Positions 1-8,778 of a stretch of 64,000 bases of DNA are shown piece by piece (the stretch's first letter is position 1; every line of letters starts with the position of its first letter). The translations under genes were made by a program, and so were the position numbers. The notes under the pieces were generated by a model, which saw only the letters and a program-made list of their open reading frames with translations, had not been told where the DNA came from and searched no databases. The DNA lies in the NCBI GenBank assembly GCA_014879665.1, contig JACSRP010000114.1:1-64000 (forward strand), written 5' to 3'. Source of the DNA: Anaerolineae bacterium (GTDB lineage Bacteria > Chloroflexota > Anaerolineae > Aggregatilineales > Phototrophicaceae).

Positions 1-191
1 GCGCTTTCAGGATCGCGCACCGCGTAGCGCCCGCCGCTGTGCAGCAGGCCGTGAAAACGCCCGCTGGTGCCGGTGGCTAAATCGCCCATTTCGGCCAGCA
101 CCACCCGTATCCCGCGCAGCGTCAGATCCCACGCTATTCCGCCGCCGGTTGCTCCCCCGCCAATGATGAGAACGTCGGTTTGCAGCTTCAT
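1..191 (-). CDS. glpA: FAD-dependent glycerol-3-phosphate dehydrogenase, GlpA type (N-terminal part; runs off the left edge)
   Basis: Too short for the supplied ORF track. The reverse strand from the ATG at 191 reads MKLQTDVLIIGGGATGGGIA, a dinucleotide-binding GxGxxG fold for FAD. It continues with GRFHGLLHSGGRYAV, which closely resembles the anaerobic subunit GlpA (GRNHGLLHSGARYAV from memory). The enzyme oxidises glycerol 3-phosphate to dihydroxyacetone phosphate and passes electrons to the membrane quinone pool. Only about 63 residues are present. It starts 3 bases after the glpK stop, so the two are almost certainly co-transcribed and translationally coupled. An aerobic GlpD assignment cannot be fully excluded from the N-terminus alone. 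Confidence 0.85.
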   Translation of the reverse strand, partial: MKLQTDVLIIGGGATGGGIAWDLTLRGIRVVLAEMGDLATGTSGRFHGLLHSGGRYAVRDPES

Positions 192-194
192 GCT

Positions 195-1670
195 CTACGC
201 CTGCACCTGCTTCACTGCATGTTTCCAGCCTGCATATAAGGCTTCTCGCTGATCACGGCTCATGGTTGGCTCAAATTCACGTTCAACTTTCCAATGGCTC
301 ATCAGTTGATCAATAGACTGTACAAATCCTGTGGACAGCCCTGCCAGATAAGCCGTGCCTAAGGCAGTAGTTTCGGTGATCATCGGGCGCTGCACCGGTA
401 CACCAAGCATATCGGCCTGAAACTGCATCAGAAAATTGTTGCGTACTACGCCGCCGTCTACCCGCAAGTTTTGCAGCACAATGCCCGAATCAGCCCCCAT
501 CGCTTCGGCCACATCACGAGTTTGATAGGCGATACTTTCCAACGCCGCGCGAACGATATGCGCCCGCTCGCTGCCGCGTGTCAGCCCAACGATAGCGCCG
601 CGCGCATCTGAGTTCCAGTAGGGCGCGCCCAACCCCACAAACGCCGGCACCATATACACGCCGCCAGTATCGGGAACTGATTCTGCCAGAGGCTCAACCT
701 CGGCCGCATCGTTAATCAGTTTGATGCCTTCGCGCAGCCACTGCACCGCTGCGCCAGCGATGAATACGCTGCCTTCAAGCGCATACTGCACTGGCGCATT
801 GCTAAGCTGCCACGCGATGGTGGTTAGCAGTCGGTTTTTGCTGACGACTGCTTCATTTCCAGTATTCATCAGCAGAAAACAGCCAGTGCCGTAAGTGTTT
901 TTCGCCATGCCAGCCTTCACGCACACCTGTCCGAAAGTGGCTGCCTGCTGGTCGCCGGCCATGCCGCCGATAGGTACGGTGCCGCCGAACAACGTTGTTT
1001 CGCCAAAAATGCCGCTGCTAGGGCGCACGTTCGGCAGCAGCGAACGCGGAATGTGCAGGTGTTCCAGAATCTCATCATCCCATTTCTGCGTATGGATGTT
1101 GAACAGCAGCGTGCGGCTGGCGTTGCTGACGTCTGTGGCGTGAACACGGCCTTCAGTGAGCCGCCACAGCAGAAATGTATCTATCGTGCCAAAGGCCAGT
1201 TCGCCGCGTTCTGCACGTTCGCGCGCGCCGGGGACGTTTTCCAGCAGCCACATCACTTTGGTGCCGCTGAAATACGGATCGGTGATCAGCCCCGTTTTTT
1301 CCTGCAAAACTTGATCGTAGCCTTCTGCCTTTAACTGCCCGCAAATATCGGCAGTGCGGCGGCACTGCCACACAACAGCGTTATAGATAGGCTCGCCGGT
1401 TTTTCTATCCCAGATAATCGTTGTTTCGCGCTGGTTAGTGATGCCAATCACCGCCACCTGATCAGCAGCGTCATATTCACTGATCGCCTGTTGGGCGGTT
1501 TGCAACTGCGATTCCCAGATGTCTTCAGGGTTATGCTCCACCCAACCGGGGCGGGGGAAAAGCTGCTGGAAAGGCTGCTGAGCAACCCCGACAATGCTAC
1601 CCGCGCCATCAAAGAGAATTGCCCGCGAAGAAGTGGTGCCCTGATCGAGTGCGAGTACGAATTTCCCCAT
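195..1670 (-). CDS. glpK: glycerol kinase
   Basis: Phosphorylates glycerol with ATP to give glycerol 3-phosphate, the substrate of the GlpA dehydrogenase encoded directly downstream. The protein has the FGGY-kinase N-terminal phosphate loop [13 protein letters not shown], the central [11 protein letters not shown] segment and the C-terminal [14 protein letters not shown] segment. It is 491 residues, a normal family length. The ORF track begins at a TTG at 1682. I prefer the ATG at 1670 because GAGG lies six bases upstream of it and the protein then begins [11 protein letters not shown] as in the family. It is transcribed leftward as the first gene of a glpK-glpA unit. Confidence 0.97.
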   Translation of the reverse strand: MGKFVLALDQGTTSSRAILFDGAGSIVGVAQQPFQQLFPRPGWVEHNPEDIWESQLQTAQQAISEYDAADQVAVIGITNQRETTIIWDRKTGEPIYNAVVWQCRRTADICGQLKAEGYDQVLQEKTGLITDPYFSGTKVMWLLENVPGARERAERGELAFGTIDTFLLWRLTEGRVHATDVSNASRTLLFNIHTQKWDDEILEHLHIPRSLLPNVRPSSGIFGETTLFGGTVPIGGMAGDQQAATFGQVCVKAGMAKNTYGTGCFLLMNTGNEAVVSKNRLLTTIAWQLSNAPVQYALEGSVFIAGAAVQWLREGIKLINDAAEVEPLAESVPDTGGVYMVPAFVGLGAPYWNSDARGAIVGLTRGSERAHIVRAALESIAYQTRDVAEAMGADSGIVLQNLRVDGGVVRNNFLMQFQADMLGVPVQRPMITETTALGTAYLAGLSTGFVQSIDQLMSHWKVEREFEPTMSRDQREALYAGWKHAVKQVQA

Positions 1671-1807
1671 ATTACGCCTCAAAAATGAACTCTAAATCTG
1701 TGTCTCTGCTGAGTATAACAAGCGGCGAGGCTGCCCGCTGAAACAAAGGTTTATGCGATAGGTGAAAATATAAATTCATGTCATGTATCCAAAGTATACC
1801 AATTGGT

Positions 1808-1836
1808 TTGTCTTAAAGTTTAATTGATGTTAAAAT
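1808..1836 (+). promoter_or_regulatory. putative sigma-70-type promoter of the metal ATPase gene
   Basis: TTGTCT (1808-1813) and TAAAAT (1831-1836) are separated by 17 bases in an AT-rich stretch, 44 bases upstream of the ATPase start. The boxes match the consensus at 4 of 6 and 5 of 6 positions. The glpK/ATPase gap (1671-1880) holds no other clear feature; it is a divergent promoter region. Confidence 0.5.
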
Positions 1837-1880
1837 AGTGTCATATCACGTTTTATCATGGTATTTGTGGTGGTTATACA

Positions 1881-3836
1881 ATGGCCGTGAGCCGATCAAT
1901 CAATAGTGAACCTGTCGCCCCTCGTGAACCTTTTTGGGTTGAATATCAGCAGTGGCTTGCCCCGCGCTTAGTGGCGGTTACTTTCATTGCGCTGCTGTTG
2001 AGCGTGCTTGGTGATCGCTGGCTGGGCTTATCTGCCCCCGTAATCGTGCTGCTGAATCTCACTGCTTATGCTGCGGGTGGATTCTATGGCGCGATTGGCG
2101 CATGGGAGCATCTGAAGCAGCGCAAGGTAGATATTGACCTGCTGATGATATTAGCGGCGCTAGGCGCTGCGATGATCGGCCAGTGGGTGGAAGGCGCGCT
2201 GCTGCTGTTCCTGTTCTCGCTCAGCAACGTGCTGCAAGATTACGCTCTCAATCGCAGCCGCCGCGCTATTTCTGGCCTGATGAAGCTTTATCCGGCAGAA
2301 GCGCGGGTCGTGCGCGGCGATACCGTGCAAATGATTAAGATTGACCAGATTCGTGTGGGCGACATTTTGCAGATCGTACCCGGCGAGCGCATCCCTGTAG
2401 ACGGTATCGTGCGTTCCGGCCATTCGTGGATCGATCAAGCACCGATTACCGGCGAGTCTATCCCTGTTGAAAAACAGCATGGCGATAAAGTTTTTGCTGG
2501 CACGCTGAATCAGCAGGGAACTCTGGATATTCAGGCGACGCAGGCCGCGCAGGATACCATGCTCGCGCGCATCATCCGTATGGTTGAAGACGCACAGGAT
2601 TCGAAAGCTCCGACCCAGCGTTTTCTGGAAACTTTCGAGGAATATTACGCGGTGTTCATCATCGGTGCGGTGGCTTTGTTCATCATCGTTCCACCGATGT
2701 TGTTTAACGTTGATTTTCAAAGCAATTTCTATCGCGCGATGGTGCTGATGACGGTAGCATCGCCTTGTGCGCTGGTGATCAGCACTCCTGCCGCCTTCCT
2801 CTCTGCGATTGCCTCAGCCGCCCGTCACGGCGTGCTGTTCAAGGGTGGGGCGCATCTGGAAACGCTGGCCGGGGTGAAAGTGATCGCCTTTGATAAAACT
2901 GGCACGCTAACGCAGGGTAAGCCCGCGGTGACGTATGTTGTCCCGATGCAGGACGTGAGGGAAGAAGATTTATTGGCTCTAACGGCATCGGTTGAGGCGC
3001 GCTCGGAGCACCCATTAGCGCAGGCAGTGGTACAGGCGGCGCAGGAACGTGGAATCGCCCTTGAAGCAGTAGATGGGTTTGTAGCAGAAACCGGCAGAGG
3101 CGTTCGTGGCATCGTGGGCGATCATGAGATTGTGGTGGGCAACCCTGAAAGTTTTGCTGTCGTATTGCCGCAAGATTTGAGCGATACCGTATTGAGACTG
3201 CGCGGCGAGGGTAATACTGTGATGCTGGCGCAGCGCGATGGTCAATGGTTGGGCGCGATTGCACTGGCCGATCAACTGCGCCCGAAGGCGAAACAGGTCG
3301 TCGCTGATCTTCAGAAATTGGGGCTGACCACGGTGATGCTGACCGGCGACAGCCGCGAAACCGGCGAGCATATCGGTGGGCAAATTGGCATTCAGCAGGT
3401 CAAAGCGCACTTGCTGCCGCCGGAAAAATTGGAAGCCATCCAGCAGCTTCAGAGGCAGCATGGCACGGTTGCCATGATTGGCGATGGCGTGAATGACGCG
3501 CCTGCGCTGGCTTCAGCGGATATTGGTATCGCCATGGGCGGTGCTGGCTCGGATGTGGCGCTGGAAACTGCCGATGTGGTGCTGATGGGCGACCGTCTGG
3601 AGCTGATCCCTTATGCCATCGCCATGAGTAAGAAGGCGCGGCGGGTGGTATGGCAAAACATCATTTTCTCATTGGCGGTGATTGTTATGCTCGTGCTCGG
3701 CGCGTTCATCATTTCCCTTCCGCTGCCGTTGGGCGTTTTGGGGCATGAAGGCAGCACCGTGATTGTGGTCTTAAACGGGTTAATTCAACTGCTGCTGCTG
3801 CCGGAAATTGCAAGGCAGAGGGCGGCAAGGGTGTAG
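1881..3836 (+). CDS. P1B-4-type transition-metal-exporting ATPase
   Basis: Membrane pump that uses ATP to expel a divalent metal from the cytoplasm. Visible motifs are the actuator TGES, the SPC metal-site motif in the membrane helix near residues 294-296, the phosphorylation motif DKTGTLTQG with Asp338, SEHPLA in the nucleotide domain, and GDGVNDAPALASADIG in the hinge. SPC instead of CPC, together with HEGST near residue 622 in a late membrane helix, is the known signature of the P1B-4 class (CoaT, CtpD, PfeT), whose substrates are Co2+, Fe2+ or sometimes Zn2+. There is no N-terminal cysteine-bearing HMA domain, also typical of that class. No metal-sensor gene lies next to it. The exact metal cannot be read from sequence. 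Confidence 0.93.
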   Translation: MAVSRSINSEPVAPREPFWVEYQQWLAPRLVAVTFIALLLSVLGDRWLGLSAPVIVLLNLTAYAAGGFYGAIGAWEHLKQRKVDIDLLMILAALGAAMIGQWVEGALLLFLFSLSNVLQDYALNRSRRAISGLMKLYPAEARVVRGDTVQMIKIDQIRVGDILQIVPGERIPVDGIVRSGHSWIDQAPITGESIPVEKQHGDKVFAGTLNQQGTLDIQATQAAQDTMLARIIRMVEDAQDSKAPTQRFLETFEEYYAVFIIGAVALFIIVPPMLFNVDFQSNFYRAMVLMTVASPCALVISTPAAFLSAIASAARHGVLFKGGAHLETLAGVKVIAFDKTGTLTQGKPAVTYVVPMQDVREEDLLALTASVEARSEHPLAQAVVQAAQERGIALEAVDGFVAETGRGVRGIVGDHEIVVGNPESFAVVLPQDLSDTVLRLRGEGNTVMLAQRDGQWLGAIALADQLRPKAKQVVADLQKLGLTTVMLTGDSRETGEHIGGQIGIQQVKAHLLPPEKLEAIQQLQRQHGTVAMIGDGVNDAPALASADIGIAMGGAGSDVALETADVVLMGDRLELIPYAIAMSKKARRVVWQNIIFSLAVIVMLVLGAFIISLPLPLGVLGHEGSTVIVVLNGLIQLLLLPEIARQRAARV

Positions 3837-3926
3837 GCTTCTAACCCGATCTCGTGTTCAGGTTTTCGGAAGATGGGACGTGCCGGGGCGCATCTAAAAG
3901 CCTGGCAGTTGAGGGGACGGAGTCAT

Positions 3927-3958
3927 TAAAACAAAAAGGGCGCAAATCACTGCGCCCT
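3927..3958 (-). terminator. Rho-independent terminator of the DUF883-like gene
   Basis: AGGGCGCA and TGCGCCCT form an 8-bp stem with a 6-base loop (3937-3958). On the reverse strand the stem is followed by TTTTTGTTTT. It lies 25 bases past the stop of the leftward gene at 3983. On the forward strand no T tract follows, so the metal ATPase gene may rely on another signal. Confidence 0.85.
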
Positions 3959-3982
3959 AGTTCAATACCGCTGCAGCATAAC

Positions 3983-4399
3983 CTAACGACGATTGCCACC
4001 GCCGCGTAGGATCAACCCCACTACTAGACCAACCACAAGCGCAACGCCAATGATCATGAAGGTGTTTTCCTTGACCTGCTCTGTAACATCCTCGCGGATG
4101 TCTTCATAGGAATTCTTCTTCAGATATTGTGCCGCTTTTTCCAGGTTGACTGCCACTTGATCGGCGTTCTTAAGGGCAGACTCATCAGCGCCGCCTTCAC
4201 GTGCTTCGCGGCGGATGGTATCGGCGATGTTGTTCAGCCCTTTTACGGCCTCGCTTTTCGCATCATCTGCCTTCTTACGCGCCTGCCGGCCAAACTCATT
4301 CAACTGCTCATTGACTTGATCGGCGGCACCGTCCAATGCTTGCTTGACGTCCTCAAGCGGTTGTTCAGCAGCCTTTCCATTCACATTTTTCTCGGCCAT
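3983..4399 (-). CDS. DUF883/YqjD-like tail-anchored membrane protein
   Basis: A 138-residue protein. Most of it is a hydrophilic, Ala/Lys/Glu-rich helical region (about residues 1-110) that looks amphipathic or coiled-coil. It ends with one membrane helix, FMIIGVALVVGLVVGLILRG, and a short basic tail. This layout matches the YqjD/ElaB/CsbD-like stress proteins (DUF883), some of which bind ribosomes through the soluble part while anchored in the membrane. The family link is by layout, not by a strong motif. It has its own promoter and terminator, so it is probably monocistronic. Confidence 0.6.
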   Translation of the reverse strand: MAEKNVNGKAAEQPLEDVKQALDGAADQVNEQLNEFGRQARKKADDAKSEAVKGLNNIADTIRREAREGGADESALKNADQVAVNLEKAAQYLKKNSYEDIREDVTEQVKENTFMIIGVALVVGLVVGLILRGGGNRR

Positions 4400-4434
4400 A
4401 GTCCAATACCTCTAATCAATACGGGTTACAATTA

Positions 4435-4463
4435 GTATAACGTGAATTGTCAGGGGAGTAAAC
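4435..4463 (-). promoter_or_regulatory. putative promoter of the DUF883-like gene, overlapping a palindrome
   Basis: Read on the reverse strand, TTTACT and TATACT are separated by 17 bases (CCCCTGACAATTCACGT), about 35 bases before the ATG at 4399. The -35 box lies inside the perfect inverted repeat GGGGAGT-AA-ACTCCCC (4453-4468), so a protein binding that repeat could control transcription. Confidence 0.4.
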
Positions 4464-4478
4464 TCCCCCTATTTAGGG
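4453..4478. repeat. two overlapping inverted repeats (possible operator or hairpins)
   Basis: GGGGAGTAAACTCCCC (4453-4468) is a perfect inverted repeat with 7-base arms and a 2-base centre. It overlaps CCCTATTTAGGG (4467-4478), with 5-base arms and a 2-base centre. They sit between the stop at 4494 of the upstream leftward gene and the start of the DUF883-like gene. Centres this short favour protein-binding sites over RNA hairpins. Confidence 0.5.
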
Positions 4479-4493
4479 TGATGAACTCGCTGT

Positions 4494-5408
4494 TTACCCG
4501 GTGGTTGGCGTTGCGCTCTGACGCGGGTCTGGTGTATTGGCGGGTGATTGCACAGGTGCAAGCGTGTTTGAAGGCTGTGTCGCGTTCGGGGACGGCGTCA
4601 GCATTGAGAGAAAACTCTGGCGTGTGCCGGTGGGCGTCGGCCCGCCGTTCAGAACATCCACAATCTGATTAAGATCATTGTTTACTGCGAAGCGTACCAG
4701 AGTGTCCATCTGGCTCAAAAGCAGCGCTGCCTGAAGGCTGCCAACTTCCCCGCGTGACGCCGCTTCCCGCAAACCCGCGCTCAGAATCACCGTTAGCCGG
4801 TCAACGACGTAGCTCAAGTCCCCCCCGTTATCTTCAATAAGGTGTGCCAGAGGTACGCCTTCATCCAATAATCGGAATACTTCTTCTACGTTAACTTCAA
4901 TCTCGTTAGCTACGATCTCCCGAATCGCCTTAAACAACCGTTCAACCGTGCTTTCGACTCTGGCTTCTTCGGTGGCTTCAGGGTCGCTAGTGGTGAGTGT
5001 AGGCGTGTTTTCCATCACTACTAGTTCGCCTTCATTGCGTAACTCAATATAGGCGCTTAAAAACGGCACCGCAAAGGTTGCGATCACGATCAAAATTGAG
5101 CAGAAGATCGCAAGCAGCGCCTCTTTGCCGCGCAAACGCCGTGACTGAAAAAGCGCAGCGATGAAGATCATCAGGCTGATGGCGAAAAGGACAATTGCAA
5201 CCCACCGTACAGCCTGATCAAGGTAGGGATCCGGCGTTTCAGAAATGATATTAGCGATCAGCGCGGCTATTAGCAGCAGCGTCGTCAGAAATGCCAGCAG
5301 CGCGTCAGCGAAACGCGCTTTTTTGCCGTGCGAGAAGGCTTTTATCAGGTTATTCAGAAGCAGCAGCAGGCCAAAAAACAGGCCAGTTGCAAAAAGTATG
5401 ACAGGCAC
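4494..5408 (-). CDS. polytopic membrane protein of unknown function with a Pro/Thr-rich tail
   Basis: I do not recognise a family. The 304-residue protein shows four predicted membrane helices in its first 120 residues (roughly 3-22, 35-56, 66-86, 97-118). A soluble acidic region of about 140 residues follows, with heptad-like Leu/Val spacing, and then a low-complexity Pro/Thr/Ser/Asn tail of about 45 residues. The tail resembles linkers on other extracytoplasmic proteins in this window, which suggests the C-terminal part is outside the membrane. It precedes the DUF883-like gene in the same direction, but palindromes and a promoter separate them. Confidence 0.7.
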   Translation of the reverse strand: MPVILFATGLFFGLLLLLNNLIKAFSHGKKARFADALLAFLTTLLLIAALIANIISETPDPYLDQAVRWVAIVLFAISLMIFIAALFQSRRLRGKEALLAIFCSILIVIATFAVPFLSAYIELRNEGELVVMENTPTLTTSDPEATEEARVESTVERLFKAIREIVANEIEVNVEEVFRLLDEGVPLAHLIEDNGGDLSYVVDRLTVILSAGLREAASRGEVGSLQAALLLSQMDTLVRFAVNNDLNQIVDVLNGGPTPTGTRQSFLSMLTPSPNATQPSNTLAPVQSPANTPDPRQSATPTTG

Positions 5409-5431
5409 AGGCCAACCTGTATTTCATTAGG

Positions 5432-5472
5432 CCGGGTTTTTAGCGCAAACGATGTTTGCTCAACATACCCGG
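5432..5472. terminator. nested hairpin between two leftward genes
   Basis: CCGGGT (5432-5437) pairs with ACCCGG (5467-5472), and inside it GCAAAC-gat-GTTTGC (5445-5459) makes a second 6-bp hairpin. It lies about 45 bases past the stop of the leftward glutaminyl cyclase gene. There is no strong T tract on the reverse strand, so it may be a weak terminator or a leader structure for the membrane-protein gene. Confidence 0.4.
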
Positions 5473-5515
5473 GCTTATAAAGTAGATTAACGGCGTTACG
5501 CTGGTTATTGAGGAA

Positions 5516-6376
5516 TCAACCGCCCTCATTTAGCACTAGCGATCCCGCTTCCTCAAGCTCAACTTCGAAGATTGTGGGCCACAATTTGCCGGTCAGCAGG
5601 AAAGTATCGCGCTCAGGAATGTAGGCGATTCCGTTCAACACCGCGCCGCTGTCCATTTGCATACGCGCTTCGGCGGGCAGCAGCTGCCGGGCATCAATCA
5701 GGCCAATCGCCATACCCGTTTCTGGATCAATCTGTACGATGTAATCTTGAAACCAGATATTGGCGTATACGCTTCCATCCACGCATTCCAGCTCATTCAA
5801 GTTTGTCACTGGCGAGCCGAGCAGCGTAACCGGAACGGTTTCCAGCAGCTCAAAAGTCTCTGCATCGCGCTTGAACAGGTTGGGCGAACCATCGCTCATC
5901 CATAGCACCTCGCCATCGTAGCATAGCCCCCAGCCTTCACCTTCATAACTGTACGTGTCTAACACCTCAAACGTGTCAACATCGTACACGAAGGCAGTGC
6001 CTTCTTGCCACGTAATCTGAATTAGGCGATCTTCCACCAGCGCCAGCCCTTCAGCGAAATATTCGGCATCCAGCGCCGCGCTCTGGATCACGTCACCGGT
6101 TTCAAGATCGTTTTCTAGCAGCTGAGATTCGCCATATTGACCGGCGCTTTGAAACAATCTTCCGTCAGACCACACCAGCCCCTGCGTGAAAGTTTCCGGA
6201 TCACGCGGGTATGTTTCCAGAATATTGGGAATATAGTAGGGAATAGCGATAGCCGGATCAAACTCAGAAGTAGATTCAGGGGTTGCTTCCGGTGTGTTTT
6301 CCTGTGCCAGTACAGTGCCGGAAATGCCCAGTGCCAGAATTAAACTGATTGCCAAGATCGAATATTTCATCTTCAT
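5516..6376 (-). CDS. secreted glutaminyl-peptide cyclotransferase, Glu_cyclase_2 type
   Basis: Predicted to convert N-terminal glutamine of peptides to pyroglutamate outside the cytoplasm. The protein begins with a clear signal peptide (MKMKYSILAISLILALGISG) ending near VLAQE. A Thr/Pro/Glu/Ser linker and then a five-bladed-propeller-like domain follow. Features typical of the plant/bacterial QC family are PETFTQGLVW near the start of the domain, LNELEC in the middle and the late LNGIAY...FLLTGKLWP segment. The ORF track starts at 6391; I chose the ATG at 6376 because it leaves a clean signal peptide, but neither start has a strong ribosome site. No partner gene is evident. Confidence 0.85.
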   Translation of the reverse strand: MKMKYSILAISLILALGISGTVLAQENTPEATPESTSEFDPAIAIPYYIPNILETYPRDPETFTQGLVWSDGRLFQSAGQYGESQLLENDLETGDVIQSAALDAEYFAEGLALVEDRLIQITWQEGTAFVYDVDTFEVLDTYSYEGEGWGLCYDGEVLWMSDGSPNLFKRDAETFELLETVPVTLLGSPVTNLNELECVDGSVYANIWFQDYIVQIDPETGMAIGLIDARQLLPAEARMQMDSGAVLNGIAYIPERDTFLLTGKLWPTIFEVELEEAGSLVLNEGG

Positions 6377-6505
6377 CTCACTGAATCCCATTCGATTCCA
6401 TCATCTCGAGCAATTGTATATAACGCTTCGCCATTATACCCCTGCCCGAATACGGCTGAGAGGGTAGGTTGACGGCGGTTGCATGCCATAGGCAGGGTGG
6501 CGCGC

Positions 6506-6511
6506 TATAAT
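6506..6511 (+). promoter_or_regulatory. putative -10 box upstream of tkt
   Basis: A perfect TATAAT lies 9 bases before the ATG of the small upstream ORF and about 150 bases before tkt. No convincing -35 box is seen at 16-18 bases. Transcription from here would begin almost on the ATG at 6520, giving a nearly leaderless message. Confidence 0.35.
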
Positions 6512-6519
6512 CCGTATCA

Positions 6520-6666
6520 ATGATGGTTGATAATTTTGAGCGCGGAATTTCGCTGCATGGAGGTGTACCCGCCCCGTGGCGTGCCTTTTCCGGGCTGGCC
6601 GGGGCGGAAACGAAAGTGATGCTCATCCCAAACCGGAATCAGGAAAATATTGGAGGTAAAACTTGA
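6520..6666 (+). CDS. possible 48-residue ORF upstream of and overlapping tkt
   Basis: Too short for the ORF track. ATG at 6520 opens [20 protein letters not shown] and runs without stop to TGA at 6664-6666. That stop overlaps the TTG start of transketolase (TTGA), the arrangement seen in translationally coupled genes. The tkt ribosome site lies inside its last codons. No homology is recognised and no ribosome site precedes it, but a TATAAT box ends 8 bases upstream. It could be a leader ORF controlling tkt translation or chance. Confidence 0.3.
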   Translation: MMVDNFERGISLHGGVPAPWRAFSGLAGAETKVMLIPNRNQENIGGKT

Positions 6667-8669
6667 CCAACAATCTAGAACTTCAAGCGATTAATGCGAT
6701 CCGCACTCTCTCCATAGACGCCGTGCAGAAAGCCAATAGCGGCCATCCCGGGCTGCCGATGGGCGCAGCGGCAATGGCTTTCACGCTGTGGACGCGGCAT
6801 TTAAGGCATAACCCGCGTGATCCGCATTGGGCAAACCGGGATCGCTTTGTGCTGAGTGCAGGGCATGGCTCGATGTTGTTGTACTCTTTGCTTTATCTAA
6901 CCGGCTATGACGTGACGTTGGATGATCTCAAGAATTTCCGGCAGTGGGGCAGCAACACTCCCGGCCATCCTGAGTATGCTGTGACGCCCGGTGTGGAAGC
7001 TACGACTGGCCCGTTAGGGCAGGGGGCGGCGAACGCGGTGGGCATGGCCCTGGCCGAAGCATTTCTAGCACATACTTTCAACCGCTCCGGGTATGAACTG
7101 GTTAATCATTACACCTATGCGCTGGTGAGCGATGGCGACGTGATGGAGGGCGTGAGCGGAGAGGCGGCTTCGTTGGCCGGAACGTGGGGATTAGGCAAGC
7201 TGATCTATCTCTACGATAGCAACCATATCACCTTAGATGGTAAAGCCGAGATGACTTTCACCGAAGATGTGGCAGCGAGATATCGCGCTTATGGCTGGCA
7301 TACTGTAGAAGTGGCCGATGGCAATGATGTAGAGGCCCTCAATCAAGCGATCAACGAAGCTAAAGAGGTGACCGCGCGGCCTTCGTTCATCACCATTCGT
7401 ACGATTATCGGCTATGGCAGTCCGAATAAAGGCGATAGCAGCGAAGCGCATGGTTCGCCTTTAGGTGTTGATGAAATCAAACTGGTCAAAGAATTCTACG
7501 ACTGGCCGCAAGAAGATTTCTATGTGCCCGGCGAATCGCTTGAACTATTTCGTTCGGCACTTGAAAGCGGTGCGCGGCTTGAAAATGATTGGAATGAATT
7601 ATTCCTGAATTATCGTAAGGAATACCCTGAACTGGCCGCGCAGTGGGATCAGGCGATAGCTGGCGAACTGCCAGAGGGTTGGGACAGCGAAATTCCGACT
7701 TTTGGTACGGAAAAGAAGATCGCAACCCGCAATGCTGGCGGCGCTGTGCTGAACGCCATTGCTAAAAACATTCCCACGATGATTGGCGGCGATGCCGACC
7801 TTGCCGGAAGCACCAAAACACTGATCAAGGGCGAGGGCAACACCGGCCCCAATCATCCTGCTGCCCGCAATGTGCGTTACGGCGTCCGTGAACACGCGAT
7901 GGGTTCAATCACTAACGGACTGGCGCTGCATGGTGGCATCATTAAACCCTATACCGCCACTTTCCTGACCTTCAGCGATTATATGCGCCCCGCGATTCGG
8001 CTTGCTGCACTCTCTGAACTTGCGCCGGTCTTTGTGTTCACCCACGACAGCATCGGTTTGGGCGAGGATGGCCCGACTCATCAGCCGGTTGAGCATTTCA
8101 TGGCGCTGCGCGTGATTCCGCATCTGTATTTCTTCCGCCCGGCAGATGCCAATGAAACAGCCGCCGCATGGCGAACGGTGATGACTCTGAATCGCCCCGC
8201 CGCATTTGCCTTGTCACGGCAGGACTTACCGGTGTTAACCGGCGAAGAAATTGGCGGCGTGGAAGCGATTCATGCTGGTGTGGCGCGTGGTGGCTATGTA
8301 TTGGCGGGTGCGCATGGCACGCCGGATGTCATTTTAATGGGAACTGGCAGTGAAATTTCTATCGCCTATGAGGCCTATGAAATCTTGAAGGCAGAAGGCA
8401 TTAATGCCCGTCTGGTTTCGCTGCCATGTTGGGAGTTATTTGACCAGCAGGATGCCGAGTATCGCGAAAGTGTGCTGCCATCATCGGTCGAAGCGCGGGT
8501 CAGCATCGAGGCCGGCGTTACGTTGGGTTGGGGACATTATGTTTGGGGCGGTACTGCCATTGGCGTGAATAAATTTGGCGCCAGTGCACCCTATCAGCGC
8601 ATTTATGAAGAGTATGGGCTGACTGCGGCTCATATGGTTGAAGCGGCAAAGCAGCAGTTAGGTGTTTGA
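6663..8669 (+). CDS. tkt: transketolase
   Basis: Thiamine-diphosphate enzyme that transfers two-carbon ketol units between sugar phosphates in the non-oxidative pentose phosphate pathway. The 668-residue protein has the N-terminal [10 protein letters not shown] segment, the cofactor motif SDGDVMEG...DSN, the GVREHAMG segment of the pyrimidine domain and the C-terminal transketolase domain. The start codon is TTG at 6663, chosen because GGAGGT lies five bases upstream. It stands directly upstream of the transaldolase/isomerase fusion, so the two genes together interconvert pentose, triose and hexose phosphates. Confidence 0.98.
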   Translation: MTNNLELQAINAIRTLSIDAVQKANSGHPGLPMGAAAMAFTLWTRHLRHNPRDPHWANRDRFVLSAGHGSMLLYSLLYLTGYDVTLDDLKNFRQWGSNTPGHPEYAVTPGVEATTGPLGQGAANAVGMALAEAFLAHTFNRSGYELVNHYTYALVSDGDVMEGVSGEAASLAGTWGLGKLIYLYDSNHITLDGKAEMTFTEDVAARYRAYGWHTVEVADGNDVEALNQAINEAKEVTARPSFITIRTIIGYGSPNKGDSSEAHGSPLGVDEIKLVKEFYDWPQEDFYVPGESLELFRSALESGARLENDWNELFLNYRKEYPELAAQWDQAIAGELPEGWDSEIPTFGTEKKIATRNAGGAVLNAIAKNIPTMIGGDADLAGSTKTLIKGEGNTGPNHPAARNVRYGVREHAMGSITNGLALHGGIIKPYTATFLTFSDYMRPAIRLAALSELAPVFVFTHDSIGLGEDGPTHQPVEHFMALRVIPHLYFFRPADANETAAAWRTVMTLNRPAAFALSRQDLPVLTGEEIGGVEAIHAGVARGGYVLAGAHGTPDVILMGTGSEISIAYEAYEILKAEGINARLVSLPCWELFDQQDAEYRESVLPSSVEARVSIEAGVTLGWGHYVWGGTAIGVNKFGASAPYQRIYEEYGLTAAHMVEAAKQQLGV

Positions 8670-8702
8670 AGGGGCAGTCTAAAGGTCAAAATGTAATCAG
8701 CG

Positions 8703-8722
8703 CAGGGCGGTTAGCCGCCCTG
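8703..8722. terminator. GC-rich hairpin between tkt and tal-pgi
   Basis: CAGGGCGG-TTAG-CCGCCCTG is a perfect 8-bp stem with a four-base loop, 33 bases past the tkt stop. Only TTCGC follows, so it is a weak terminator at best and may attenuate or stabilise the message between the two sugar-phosphate genes. Confidence 0.55.
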
Positions 8723-8778
8723 TTCGCTACAATAGACGTTAAGTTTTTAGGTATGAGTGGTTTTTAGGAGCTATTTTC

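Noticed and set aside
6378-6626. 82-residue reverse ORF between the glutaminyl cyclase and tkt
   Set aside because: No recognisable features, no ribosome site, and it overlaps a promoter region and the start of the cyclase gene.
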